From Ulva prolifera (Eukaryota; Chlorophyta; Ulvophyceae; Ulvales; Ulvaceae): a stretch of 64,000 nt of DNA. The notes beneath the pieces were generated by a model. It did not search any database. It was not told where the DNA came from and was given only the letters and a program-made list of their open reading frames with translations. Positions 47,685 through 57,625 of this stretch are shown piece by piece. The stretch spans positions 1,805,713 through 1,869,712 of the forward strand of contig CM041201.1 of NCBI GenBank assembly GCA_023078555.1. Reading direction: 5' to 3'. Numbering within the stretch: position 1 is the stretch's first letter; every line of letters begins with the position of its first letter. Both the position numbers and the translations under genes were made by a program.

Positions 47685-50600
47685 GCTCGCTGCTACTCAG
47701 AAATCTGATCACTGCCCTAATTAGACTCTCAAGACAAGGCAGTTGTCGCTGGCCATTCTTGCAGCTAGCGCATCATGAGGAACCACGTACCCATCGGACA
47801 CAGTCGTCGGTTTCCTGGCCCATCGAGAAAGCGACGCGCATATGCGTTTGTGCGTAGCTATAGTGATGGTGCACGAATTTTTTTATTCATGTTTATCACA
47901 AAGTTACAGACGCCTTCGCTGTTTGAGCAGGTGCAGCTCTGTCGAGTCTGACAGGCACATGCATGCATTGCAGGCCTGAACGTGCTCCTTGTGTCTCGCA
48001 ACACAGAGAAGCTCAAGTCTGCAGCCTCTGAGATTCAGAGCCAACACGGAGTCCAGTGCAAATGGCACGCCATTGACCTGGTGGAGGCAGCTGCTTCCAG
48101 AAGTGATGCAGACATGTGGAACGGTCTCAAAGCTCAGGTCGATGACCTCGATGTTGGCGTGCTGGTCAACAATGCGGGTGCTTGCTACAGCTACCCGGAG
48201 ATGTTCAGCGAGCTCGACGCCAGCACTGTGCACGATGTGCCAGCTCTGAATGTCTCATCTCTCGCAAAAGTCACACGCCTGGTCCTGCCTGGGATGATGG
48301 AGAGGCAGAGAGGTGCCATCATAAACCTGTCTTCCATCGCTGCAGCCCGAATCGCAGATGGGTCTCCACTCCTCGCTCTATACTCTGGCACAAAGGCGTT
48401 TGTGGAGAACTTCTCCGCCTCCCTTGCTGCAGAATGTAGGCCTGCAGGCATCCATGTACAGGTATGCCCATATCATACCGTATCATCAATCATGCATACA
48501 TATCACCCTCTCCCAGAGAGCTGTTGAGTAGCTGTTGCCTCTGTGACTGGCCAGACTTGATGCATCACATGCTGATCCCATCACATGATGATCCCATCAC
48601 CGGTGCCGTTTGCCACACCGGGACATATTGATACAATCGATAAATGGTTGTTTCAATGGCGCTCCTTACCAAATGTGTTGAAGTCTAAAACTATGGTGTT
48701 CAATCAGCCGCAGGGCGGCGCACCAGTTGTCTTCCAGCTGCGGGGGTCGCAGTTGGAGACTGTTCACACCTACAAATACTTGGGTGTTTTCTTCCAGTCA
48801 AATGGCTCTTGGTCTGAACATATGCATCATGTACGCGCAAAGATGAACAAGGCACTTGGCGCGTGGCGGCCAGTGCTGCGTTGCCACTACCTCCCGGTGA
48901 CCGCCCGGCTCCGCCTTGTTTATGCGTTCATATATACTCCTGCTTTGTATGGGGCTGAGGTATGGATTGGCCCAAAAACTGAACTCGACAAACTTGATAC
49001 CATCTGTAAAAAGGCAATCCGCATGGTGTTTGGTCTGCACCAGTTCGATTGCAGGGAGGAGATTCTTTTTTCCGACACGGGCCTCCTGCCTGTGAGCTCA
49101 ATGATCAAGGCAGCTAAACTTTGCTGGTACGCAAAGCTGACACACATGGGGGCGGAGCGATTCCCGGTTGCGGTGGAATCCACCGCGATTCGGGGTCACT
49201 CTCAACGGGGGCCGGGGGTGGGCGGGGACTTTCACTCCCGCATCACGGCCATTGCGGCAGAACTGAAACGATATGCACACATCAGACTTGCCTTACAGGC
49301 TCCACCCGAGCCTGAGCATCGCCGCCGACGTGGGCCACCCAGGGTGTCCAAACGTCTCGGCATGCATGATCAGCCGTCCAAACAAAGCCCTCTCACAATC
49401 ACGTACTCAAATCTTACCCGTGAGAAGGTCGTGGCTGTCATGTGGTTGGCATACCTTGAACAACGATTTGAGAAGCGTGGTCGCGACAATAAGGTCACTG
49501 GAGAGTGGTTGCGTGGTGTGATAACACACGAACTAGGGTCACTAGCCCCGTTTATGGACTCCGTTGAGCCCGGTCTTGTGCGTGTGCTAATGTCTGCTCG
49601 TTAACCCGAATTCGGGTCTGTCTCCTTTCTTGTGTAGGCACCGTAGTGAAAAGCATTTGGAATATTCACGTGCTGCTGATGTCTTCACATCCTACATCGC
49701 ACGTGCACCCATCGGGGCAGTTCTGCCACCTGTCCCAGTGGCACATCGTGATCGGCATGTCTCCGCCGTTGCGGTTTTGGTGCGGCAGTTGCTCGCACGG
49801 CCAGGTCCTTATGACAGTGCCTCTGGTGTTTCGTGGTCTGATGTAGCGGTTGTGCTTATTGTCGGTGTTGATGGTGTTGGTGGTGATGCTGGGGTGTCGG
49901 GTGTTGCAAATCGCCCGTCCCCTCTCGGTGAATTGGCTCGTGTTGTTGCATTCTGTGGCGCAAGTCAGAGTTTGCGGCAGCATGTTGCTTGGATGCCTCT
50001 TTCGGTCCCGGATTTCGGAGTTGTCAATGTCCAAATGGATACGGCTATGTAATCATGCATACATACATACAAGGATGAGGTGTTCAGGGCAGTGGCCCAG
50101 GAGAAACTGGGGGACATCATGTTTATGCCGCCGGGCGACCCTTTGTGCATAGGAGATGTGTCGGTTGTGAACCCCTGTGCTGGTTCCTATTGCGGCCGTG
50201 CGGCCCGCGAGGACGGGGGTGCTGCGGAGACGCGGGACGTGCAGAAACGCACTGCTTATCGTTTGTACGACCCTGATGCGTATAGTTTCGTGCCGTTGTC
50301 GCATGAGACGCATGGTCGCTTGGGGCGGCCTGCCATGAATCACTTGAATCGGCTGGCGGAGGTTGCGTCTCGGTGTGGTAAGGTGAACCGTGCTTTGTTT
50401 GTGACGAATGCTCTGCGCCGGTTGAGTGTGGCGTTGTGCAAGGGGAATGCTCTTGTGCTCCGTGTGGGGCTTCAATCTTTGGCTGGCATCACCGGCCGAG
50501 CTGTGGTACGTGCTCGTGCCCGGCCTAGTGCCATGACTGCGTGAGTGGATTTGCGTGTGTATTCCTGGCAACGGCTCGCTGCCCGGCCTCTGTCCTTTGT

Positions 50601-52700
50601 AACTACATACATACATGCTGGATGCCTGTATTTTTTCTAATTGTGACGACGCTTTTGACGTTTCTCATGTGCAGTGCACTTGCCCGTAGTGGGCGTGCAC
50701 TGACCTGGTGGATGGGTGGATTTGCGTGTGCGTTCCTAGCGATGGCTCGGTGCCCGGCATCTGTCCTTTGTAACTACATACATACAATATGTGGTACGTG
50801 CTCGTGCCCGGCCTAGTGCCATGACTGCGTGAGTGGATTTGCGTGTGTATTCCTGGTAATGGCTCGCTGCCCGGCCTCTGTCCTTTGTAACTACATACAT
50901 ACAATTGGCGCGGAGCATTGGCCAGCACAGTCTGAGGGGTTTTCCTTCGTTCGAGTTGGCAATGCCCTGTTCAGCTGAAGACACGGGAGACTTGATCTAG
51001 GTTTACTGTACATCACAGCGGCCATGGCCAGGTTGCCATGTGAACACGGGGTGCATGCATGCAGGTGCACAGCCCCGCGTTCGTCAACACCAAGATGTTT
51101 GTTCAGCCCAACGACGCGACCTCCGTCTCAGCCGACACATTCACGAGGGAGGCTGTCAGGCGAATCGGCTTTGAGAGGCGTGCCGTGCCTTGTGCGCAGC
51201 ATGCAATGCTCGAGTGCGCCCCCACCCATGCATATGCCTCTCCTGCAATGCCTGCCTCTGGCAGCTGCCTATAGCTAGGCCTGCCGCCAATTTATATAAT
51301 ATACAGGTGTGGTGCCAGAGCGCACCGCACCTTTATATTACGGGCTTCCACACGTAGCTACATACTACATGGCTGCAGCGCTGCGTGTGGCTTTTGCCTA
51401 GGCCTCTGCTGAGTCGTTGTTGCACCCTCACTTCCAACGGGAGTCAGCGAATGCTGATGTCCGCACCGACAATTTGTGCATTCATCTGCAATTGCTCGTG
51501 CGACGAGTGATCGGTCGACTGCAACGCCGGCAGATGCCACTGCGGTGCCGATCGCAGCGGTTGTGGGCGCTGGCTCATGGCGTCTCCCACGGTCGGCCCT
51601 GCGGCGGGGCCCTGGGTGGCTGAGCTCGAGCGTGTCATCGGCGCCAGGCGCTGCACCGGCAGTGCTGATGGGAGTTCATGAATGCATCGCGTATCGGACG
51701 CTGTAAAGTCGCTGCATTTGAGACTGTCTCCAAATTCTCAGCTGCGATTGAATTGTAAATGTTCACATATGTTGAAATAATAATGGTGTGGTCTGGATGC
51801 GCATGCTGCGGCATGCTACGCCGCTTCCAGTGTCCCATGCGCATGTCATATCTCGAGATACGGACTTGCATGCGTGTCGGACAGACCAGACACGAGACGC
51901 ACACATGAAGACAGGTCCGGAGTCCGGCTGAACGCCACATGCATGGTCAGAGCTGCACCGCACCGCGCGGTCAACACCACATAACAGCATGTGCACTTCG
52001 CTGAGTTGTCGTGTCCACTGTGGACATTCAGTGGCGCAGCAGATGCAGGAAGTAGCCCGCTGTGCATGCTGTGCACGGTGCAGTGCACGCACATGTGAAC
52101 ATGCATTGCGCCTGCACGCGATTGCGAGGTGGGCACTTCCGCTGGCAGAAAGACCTGCGCATGCGTGCCGGTCTGTTTGCAGAGGGCATATCGCCCAGCA
52201 GTGTTGGGTTATCCGGCCCGATCACATAGAAAAATTCCGAATGTTTAGATCAAATTTCGGGGTGGCAGTCCTGGAAACGCTGCAAAGCGAGCCAACACTG
52301 TCGCCCAGTCGAGTCGCTGCCAGCGGCGGCAGTTGCTGGTGCTAGCAGCTGTGGCCAGAGCATGCGCATGTGTTGAGCAGTCCCCTCGGTAAGCGCCTCC
52401 ACGCTCGTCACGTCGTCCAATCCCGGATTCCCAGGACTGTTTTCTAGGGACGCAGCCCCGAAGAATCGGTGCAGGGACCACGGCCTGGTGTGCAGGGCAA
52501 TAACCAAGTCGCTGCCAGGGCCGATATTCGAACCATTGATGTGGGACTCTGTGTCCAAGCTGCGTGCGCAGGCGCTGCAGGAGATGCGGGACGGCACCCG
52601 GGTCCCCTCCGGAACCCTCGCCGGCGCCGTCAGCCTGCCGGAGGCCAAGAGTGAGGCCATTGTCCGGATGCAATCTCGCCAAGGCGGTGCCCGGACGTGA
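47459..52700 (+). CDS. Very-long-chain 3-oxoacyl-CoA reductase (KCR/HSD17B12 type)
   Basis: Exons recognised: 47,459-47,684, 47,974-48,461, 51,065 to about 51,190, and 52,496-52,700. Exon 1 gives a hydrophobic N-terminal segment (QVLLVAVSGAAAPRVL), then WAVVTGATDGIG, the NAD(P)H-binding TGxxxGIG. Exon 2 has VSRNTEKL, DVGVLVNNAGACYSYPE, INLSSIAA and YSGTKAF, the catalytic Ser and YxxxK. Exon 3 (NTKM, ADTFTREAVRRIGFERR) matches the KCR-specific C-terminal part, and exon 4 (LRAQALQEMR) a basic tail. The enzyme reduces 3-oxoacyl-CoA in the ER fatty-acid elongation cycle. Intron 1 seems to begin GC; intron 2 is 2.6 kb and holds a LINE. The link between exons 3 and 4 is not resolved, and a small exon may be missing. 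Confidence 0.8.
47974..48461 (+). CDS. KCR exon 2 (catalytic core)
   Basis: A GCATTGCAG acceptor precedes it, and a CATGTACAG|GTATGC donor follows. It encodes the NNAG motif and the Ser-Tyr-Lys catalytic residues of the classical short-chain dehydrogenase fold. Confidence 0.85.
48585..49604 (+). CDS. LINE reverse transcriptase, C-terminal fragment
   Basis: About 330 codons ending in a stop at 49,602-49,604. It contains the RT region after the palm (LGVFFQ, WSEHM, ALGAWRPVLRCHYLP) and the connection region (LDKLDTICKKAIRMVFGL, RGRDNKVTGEWLRGVI). The first 20 or so codons may be intron sequence. Catalytic aspartates are absent. Confidence 0.75.
   Translation: MMIPSPVPFATPGHIDTIDKWLFQWRSLPNVLKSKTMVFNQPQGGAPVVFQLRGSQLETVHTYKYLGVFFQSNGSWSEHMHHVRAKMNKALGAWRPVLRCHYLPVTARLRLVYAFIYTPALYGAEVWIGPKTELDKLDTICKKAIRMVFGLHQFDCREEILFSDTGLLPVSSMIKAAKLCWYAKLTHMGAERFPVAVESTAIRGHSQRGPGVGGDFHSRITAIAAELKRYAHIRLALQAPPEPEHRRRRGPPRVSKRLGMHDQPSKQSPLTITYSNLTREKVVAVMWLAYLEQRFEKRGRDNKVTGEWLRGVITHELGSLAPFMDSVEPGLVRVLMSAR
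49630..50052 (+). pseudogene. LINE protein fragment, second frame
   Basis: A 140-codon frame with SRAADVFTSYIARAPIGA and GELARVVAFCGASQSLRQHV, read in a different frame from the RT fragment. It ends shortly before a CATACATACATACAAGG tail at 50,055-50,071, so it may be a separate truncated insertion. Homology is uncertain. Confidence 0.4.
50080..50544 (+). pseudogene. LINE C-terminal domain fragment
   Basis: About 150 codons with YSFVPLSHETHGRLGRPAMN and FVTNALRRLSVALCKGN, the conserved end of many algal/plant LINE ORF2 proteins. It is followed by the element's 3' UTR. Confidence 0.6.
50545..50910 (+). repeat. Three LINE 3' ends with CATA tails
   Basis: GTGGATTTGCGTGTG...CCTCTGTCCTTTGTAACTACATACATACA occurs three times, ending near 50,617, 50,792 and 50,905. 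Each copy closes with a (CATA)n microsatellite, as in LINEs that end in short tandem repeats. The copies look like successive, heavily 5'-truncated insertions or tail slippage. Confidence 0.75.
51065..51190 (+). CDS. KCR exon 3
   Basis: A GCATGCATGCAG acceptor leads into GTG CAC AGC in phase 0. Encodes FVNTKMFVQPNDATSVSADT followed by FTREAVRRIGFERR, corresponding to the ATKM...Y/FxRxAVRxIGYE region of KCR proteins. The donor is somewhere in the GAGAGGCGTGCCGTGCC stretch. Confidence 0.7.
52496..52700 (+). CDS. KCR last exon (probable)
   Basis: A GGTGTGCAG acceptor, then phase 2 coding for ITKSLPGPIFEPLMWDSVSK and LRAQALQEMR, resembling the proline-led membrane segment and basic tail that end KCR proteins, then a longer tail (EAKSEAIVRMQSRQGG) to a TGA at 52,698. 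Assigned by position and weak similarity. An AATAAA word lies at 52,824. Confidence 0.5.
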
Positions 52701-54187
52701 CGCGGGGCGAGCGCAGAAGCCCCAAAGCAAAGACAACAACAGGCGGCGGCGATGGCGTCACCAGCGCTGAAGGTCGGTACTGGACTGTTCCACTTGCCGC
52801 TGCGGAGCCTTAAGTGAATTGATAATAAAACAACCTTCCACGTTGTTTTCTCTGGTCGGCTTCACAGAGCTGCAGCTGCAGCACGGCCATGTATGCTTGC
52901 AGGTAGCACCCATGCATGCCCCGGGGACACTTGCAGTTGTGCTTCCATGGTGTGGTGTAGGGCTCCGGTTTTGCTGAGCCCCGGGGCATAGGCAACCTAG
53001 GCGAGTTGCAGAATATGAGTTACGATATCATGCCGTTTTCCGATGGCGGTTTTGAGTGCAGGAGGAGACTCTTGGACAACTGCAGCAGCCTGAAGGGTGC
53101 AGGCTGTGTGGGCTTTGGAGCCTTATGTGCACCGCGCAATGTAACGTGCCGTCTTTGCCTGTCTCCAATACAACGAACTGGGAGGGGGATGTGTCTGTGC
53201 GGAAGGAGAATCCGTGCATGCATGGGCGCTTGAGTGATTGTGGTGTGAGGCTGCTTCGTACAAAGGTTGTGTGCTGTGACTGTCTGAGCTCGTTCACGTG
53301 ACTGAGGCTGCTGTGAAACCAGCACAGGTCGAGAGCACAGCGGCATCGGGGCATGTAGCGATACATAACAGGGGTCGGCAGAATGTCCCAGGCCGGCGCT
53401 GCAAGGCCAAGCTGCTCCCTCGCACTGTGCATTGCATGGTCATGCATTTCTGGATCACGGCATCTGCGACGCAACCACACAGCATGCGGTTACATCTCAC
53501 GGCGCCTCGCCACATCTACCTATTCCACACGAACGGCGTTCTGGTGCACCAGGGGCGTGTGACTGAGGGCAGGCGAAGAGTGAAGAGTGCTGCCATGGTG
53601 TATCGGCCCGACCCGTGCACGCGCCACCGTGCTGCCGCCTAAACCATATCAGACCTGCCCCAACTTTCGTCGCTGCTGCACTTGTGAATGTAGCAGTGGC
53701 TCCACGTTTCCCCCGGATCGCTTTGATGATATCACGACCCCCGCTCTCTCGCATCGAGCTCCCTGTTGGAAGCTGCTCAGGTACACCGACCGGATGACAA
53801 AGTCTCCAACGCGACACGTGCGGCCTTTGCTGCATGGACCGGCAGAAGCACCGGCCGCCGCCCCTGTGCACCCCAGATCTACAATGACGATGCCTGTAAG
53901 GTGCCTGAGTGCGGCTCCTGTGCAAGCGCCCCTTCACAGACCCTACAACTCCCGGGCCGTGAGTGCGGCTCCTGTGCAAGCGACCCTTCACGGACCCTAC
54001 AACTCCCGGGCCGTGACGCCCTCCCGACTGCCTCCGCCACGCTGCCGTGGCACCTCCATCGCGCCCCCGGCGCCGCGCGGCTGTCGCCATGTGAACTCAC
54101 CCCACACCGCCGCCATGCATGGAGCACGCACACCGGCCGAGCACCCGGACAGCCCCCTCCACCGGCGCCCCTGACCAGCACCGCAGA
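52701..54187. other. Gene-free region between convergent genes; 54-bp duplication
   Basis: No convincing gene. A 54-bp tandem duplication (GAGTGCGGCTCCTGTGCAAG...) lies at 53,907-54,014. The 3' ends of the KCR and TyrRS genes face each other here. Confidence 0.45.
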
Positions 54188-54374
54188 TCACCGCGTGACC
54201 TTGAACTGCTTGACGCGCTTGAGCAGCGAGGCGGCGTGCGCGTCGTTCACAAAGTGGTCGCGCACGGGCTGCAGGATGGCGTTGAGCGCGGCGGTGAGGC
54301 CGGGCTTGAGGTCGCCAGGGTGCAGCGCCCCCGACGCGTAGTCCGCCTCGAGGGCCTCCATGTCCGTGTACACC
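54188..54374 (-). CDS. TyrRS exon 6 (C-terminus)
   Basis: Encodes YTDMEALEADYASGALHPGD and the conserved eukaryotic C-terminal helix ending VKQFKVTR. It follows GCGATGCAG; it joins exon 5 if the donor there is GGGAATGT|GTACGC. Confidence 0.85.
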
Positions 54375-56938
54375 CTGCATCGCCATGCGCCCGTGCCTCA
54401 GCCAGCTGACCTCGCCCGCATCCCGCTCGCAAGATGCGGCGCAACGCCGTTCCACAGGGGTATCCGTGACGATGACACAGTCGGGAACAAACACGTAGAG
54501 AGGGCCGGCATGCGGCGCGTCGCGGGCGTACGCAGACATCAGTAAACCCTGACCCTTCTACCGCGGATTTTCGGTTTAGATATCATATGGAAATATACAG
54601 CGGTATCGGAACTTTGATTACCGCCGCTGTCTAAGTTCGAGGACGCTAGCAGCACGGGCATGCGCTGCGACTGGGAAATACACTGGTGGCGGCATGTCCT
54701 GAACCGACTTGGCTGTGCGGTGCGGGCGCTGCAGTCGCGCCAGCGGCCGCCCGGTACCGCATGGTCCACATGTAGTCCCGTCAGCCTCGCACCAAGGATA
54801 TGCATGTACCCGTGCAAAGATGAGCACCGCGATCGCAGCTCCGGCCTGGGGAAAGCGGCTGCAACACCGCATGCCCGGACGAATGCCCATCTCGACGAAA
54901 TCGACAGCTGCACATTATAGTAATACAGACTCCAACAGGACACAGGTGCCCGACGAGATGGGCCCGAGACAGCGACAGGCACAGAGCATTGCAGACCGAG
55001 CCGGGGACGCGTACACATTCCCGCCGTTGTCCTCTGGCCGGGTGACCTCGAGCTTCCCGCACCACGGCAGCACGATCGAGCGCACGTACTCGAGGCACGG
55101 GTTGCCGGCGACGACGCCCGGCGGGCAGAACGCGCGCTTGATCTTCGTCTTGACGTCGGCCGCGGAGTCCTCCATGAAGATCGCGCTGTCCGGGTCGCTC
55201 TTGGACATCTTCTCCTGGCCCTCCTTGAGGCCGGGGAGCATCGCGTGCGAGACGATGATCGGCTTGAGCTTGCGCTTCGTGAGGTCGCAGTACTCGCGGG
55301 CGAGCATGTTGACCTTGCGCTGGTCGTTGCCGAGCTGGCAGATGTCGGCCTGCAAAGGAGGTCGCTGGTCGTTGCTGAGCAGGCAGATGTCGGCCTGTGC
55401 CGGGGGGCGGGGGACACGGGGGGGTGGGTGTGGTATGGAGGGGCATTGCGGGCGATCGTCGAGGTTCTGAGGAACAAGAATGCAGAAGGATATAGGAAGG
55501 TATCAACGGGGGGTGCAGGGGTGGAACGTCAATGTGAGTACTATGAAACTCGTGATGTAGATCACACATAGGGGTATTGCAGGTGCATGGCGGGAGAGGT
55601 AGATTACGTGTAATTGACTTCAAGTGTGCTTCACGCGTTACGTGTGATTTGATGAACAAGTGTTTTACTTGTCTGGCCCTGTGGAGAATGACAGTTGCCG
55701 CCGGTCAGCCCTTACGAGGTGATCTGGAGTGTGCTGAATGATGTATCTGACAGGGCCTGCGGACTGGAGGGGTGAATCGGAGGGAAGGCATGCTATGAGG
55801 GCTGAAACACATCCTGTGAGCAACCAGGTATTCCGCAAGGGGTCTGAAACTCTGGCAGCGACCACGCAGCCTGGAAGAAGAAGCGGTGTCGGAGCAAGCG
55901 CACCTTGAGGAAGAAGATGTCGGCGCACTGCATGCAGGGGTAGAAGATCTGGCTCGCCTGGAGATCACTGTCATCACGGCCCATGATCTGCGTGCACCGC
56001 ATGACACGAGCGAGCTTGAACTTGATGGCGATGTCCATCACCAGCGACCAGTACTCTGCTGGGCGAGCATTGATCTCATCCGACGCCCACAGGAACTCCA
56101 CCATGTCCAGATTCATGCCAACAGCCTTCCACACCTCGATCATGTACTCCCCGACGACCCGGATCTTCTTCAGGTCACCGTTCATCTTGTTGTTGAGCTG
56201 TGCGAACCAGTCCGCGACCCTGCACATGCGGTGAGGAGGTCGCAGGTGAGCATTTGCAGTGGCCTTTGGACAACAGTGTGTGGGATTGCAAGACGCACCA
56301 GAACTTGAACTTCACTCCGCACTTGGTTAGCTTATTGACGTTCAGGCACTTCATGACGCCCTGCAGGTGGGGGCGAGGTGGTGAGGGCGGTCATGCCAGA
56401 TGCGAGAGCAGTCTATCACCGTTGGAAGGGGCTACGGAGCAGCTGTAACCTGGGTACCCCCTCAATCGAAGGCGGTGAGTACATCGTACCGCCAAAAGGT
56501 GCAGTTCGTACGGAAGAGATCGAACCTGTGCAATGTGCATTCGGCCGGAAGGCTCGAATCCGTCGTAGGCTGTCGGATTGGGCTTGTTCTGCAGGAGCTT
56601 CGCCAGCTCTTCTTCCATCAAGATTTCACAAGCAAAACTGCGGACGAGATCCATACGGTTCTCGATCGTCAGTCTGTATATAAGATGTCGTGTTAGGATG
56701 TGCGCATGATTGTGTCGCTGTTGTCTTGACTGCGTTCAAGTTGCGACACCTCTTTCGAAACTGTTTGCGCGAAAATTAACAGCCACGCAAGCGCGTTGCA
56801 GGATGCATCATTTGTGACCATTTGTTTGGACGAAAAGATCGGAGCGCGCCCTTGCATTTCAAGCGTAGCCTGGGCTACATCGGCCCCAGCAGCAGGCTGG
56901 ACCGCGGGATCCTTCTCAGCATCGGCAACTTCACTCAT
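54188..56938 (-). CDS. Cytosolic-type tyrosyl-tRNA synthetase
   Basis: Six exons on the minus strand: about 56,757-56,938, 56,526-56,673, 56,299-56,360, 55,904-56,219, 55,015-55,349 and 54,188-54,374. The product charges tRNA-Tyr. Visible class I features are YDGFEPSGRMHIAQ (the HIGH-equivalent, HIAQ), GVMKCLNVNKLT, WVADWFAQLNNK, EYMIEVWKAVGMN, YPCMQCADIFFLKADICQLG and the KMSKS loop in EGQEKMSKSDP; the end NAILQPVRDHF and KRVKQFKVTR is that of eukaryotic/archaeal TyrRS, not the bacterial/organelle type. Exon phases agree from exon 2 to exon 6. The exon 1-2 join is not settled. Expected length about 390-400 residues, as in plants. Confidence 0.9.
55015..55349 (-). CDS. TyrRS exon 5 (KMSKS loop), with duplicated acceptor
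   Basis: Encodes ADICQLGNDQRKVNMLAREY, the KMSKS loop and the stretch to DNGGN. The acceptor used in the standard model is TTTGCAG|GCC at 55,349. A 45-nt partial duplication places a second good acceptor (GGCACAG|GCC) at 55,394, in frame and open, which would insert 15 extra residues. Confidence 0.85.
55904..56219 (-). CDS. TyrRS exon 4
   Basis: Encodes ADWFAQLNNKMNGDLKK to CMQCADIFFLK, the tyrosine- and tRNA-binding core. Borders ATGTGCAG|G and CTCAAG|GTGCGC; it enters in phase 2 and leaves in phase 0. Confidence 0.9.
56526..56673 (-). CDS. TyrRS exon 2
   Basis: Encodes FACEILMEEELAKLLQNKP and the YDGFEPSGRMHIAQ signature. TATATACAG acceptor at 56,674 and GCACAG|GTTCG donor at 56,526. Confidence 0.85.
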
Positions 56939-57492
56939 TGTAAGAGCCCCGGATTACAAGAATTGCCGAAGACGGCCGCGGCGTTTGCTCTGACCTGGAT
57001 GCGCCCACGTCTGACCAAGCAGCCACAGAGCCCTGCGCCAATTTAGTGATTGCGAGCACGGAAACGAGGTGTGCGGCGGCCTAGCGACGATGTCAAAGCT
57101 TGCTTGTGCCTGCATGCTTATTTTCGATTCTTTCAGACTGTCTCCGCGACTTGTGAGTTTGTCCCCAGAAACTCTACAGCTGGGCCCAGGTCTGCGGTGG
57201 ACGCCGTTGCATGCCAGCGGGGAAAGTGGCTACCAGCCCCGTGACACTCCATCCAACGACGGCCTCAAACGAGACTGCGTTTGAGGTTATACTTTATTAA
57301 TACGCGACCAGGTATCGTGTCACTCCACCATCTGCAGCTAGCATGCCGGTGACACTTTGCGTCGTCGCTGTTGAGTTGTCGTGGTGTCGTTCACCAGTGA
57401 ATAATGTGGAGCTAGCTCGCTGTGTGTTGACCAGCGACCTCTCAAAGATTACATAGATGGTTGGGTAGGAAGTATCTGACGCAAAAAGTACG
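56939..57492. promoter_or_regulatory. Bidirectional promoter region TyrRS / HCF145-like gene
   Basis: About 550 bp separate the start codons of two divergently transcribed genes. An AT-rich GAGGTTATACTTTATTAATAC patch lies at 57,280-57,302. No other gene seen. Confidence 0.4.
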
Positions 57493-57625
57493 ATGTCGAA
57501 GTACAGTGGTTGCCGACTACAACGGCATTCGTTCTCGCTTCCTCTGTGCAGGCATGTGCAGGGCAGAGAGCCGAACATCCGCGCGGTACTTGCGAGAGCA
57601 GCCTGCCCCATGCCTGAGCCTGACG
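57493..57625 (+). CDS. HCF145-like gene, tentative first exon (transit peptide)
   Basis: MSKYSGCRLQRHSFSLPLCR and what follows is basic, serine/arginine-rich and almost free of acid, as expected for a plastid transit peptide. A GACG|GTGCGC donor at 57,625 is in the phase needed by the GTGTAG|GG acceptor at 57,948. No independent support. Confidence 0.4.

Larger units (their letters stand above)
48585..50550 (+). mobile_element. 5'-truncated LINE (non-LTR retrotransposon)
   Basis: The coding remains start just after where the reverse-transcriptase catalytic loop would be: the segment LKSKTMVFNQ matches the KTKVMVF motif downstream of the YxDD site, followed by the thumb region (YKYLGVFFQSNGSWSEHM, PALYGAEVW). 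Two further frames carry the C-terminal region (VPLSHETHGRLGRPAM, LSVALCKGN) typical of algal and plant LINE proteins. There is no promoter end, YxDD or endonuclease, so it is dead on arrival. CATA-rich tails end it. Confidence 0.8.
48462..51064 (+). other. KCR intron 2 with LINE insertion
   Basis: A 2.6-kb intron with consensus GTATGC and ATGCAG borders. Most of it is non-LTR retrotransposon sequence in the sense orientation (48,600-50,910). Confidence 0.7.
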
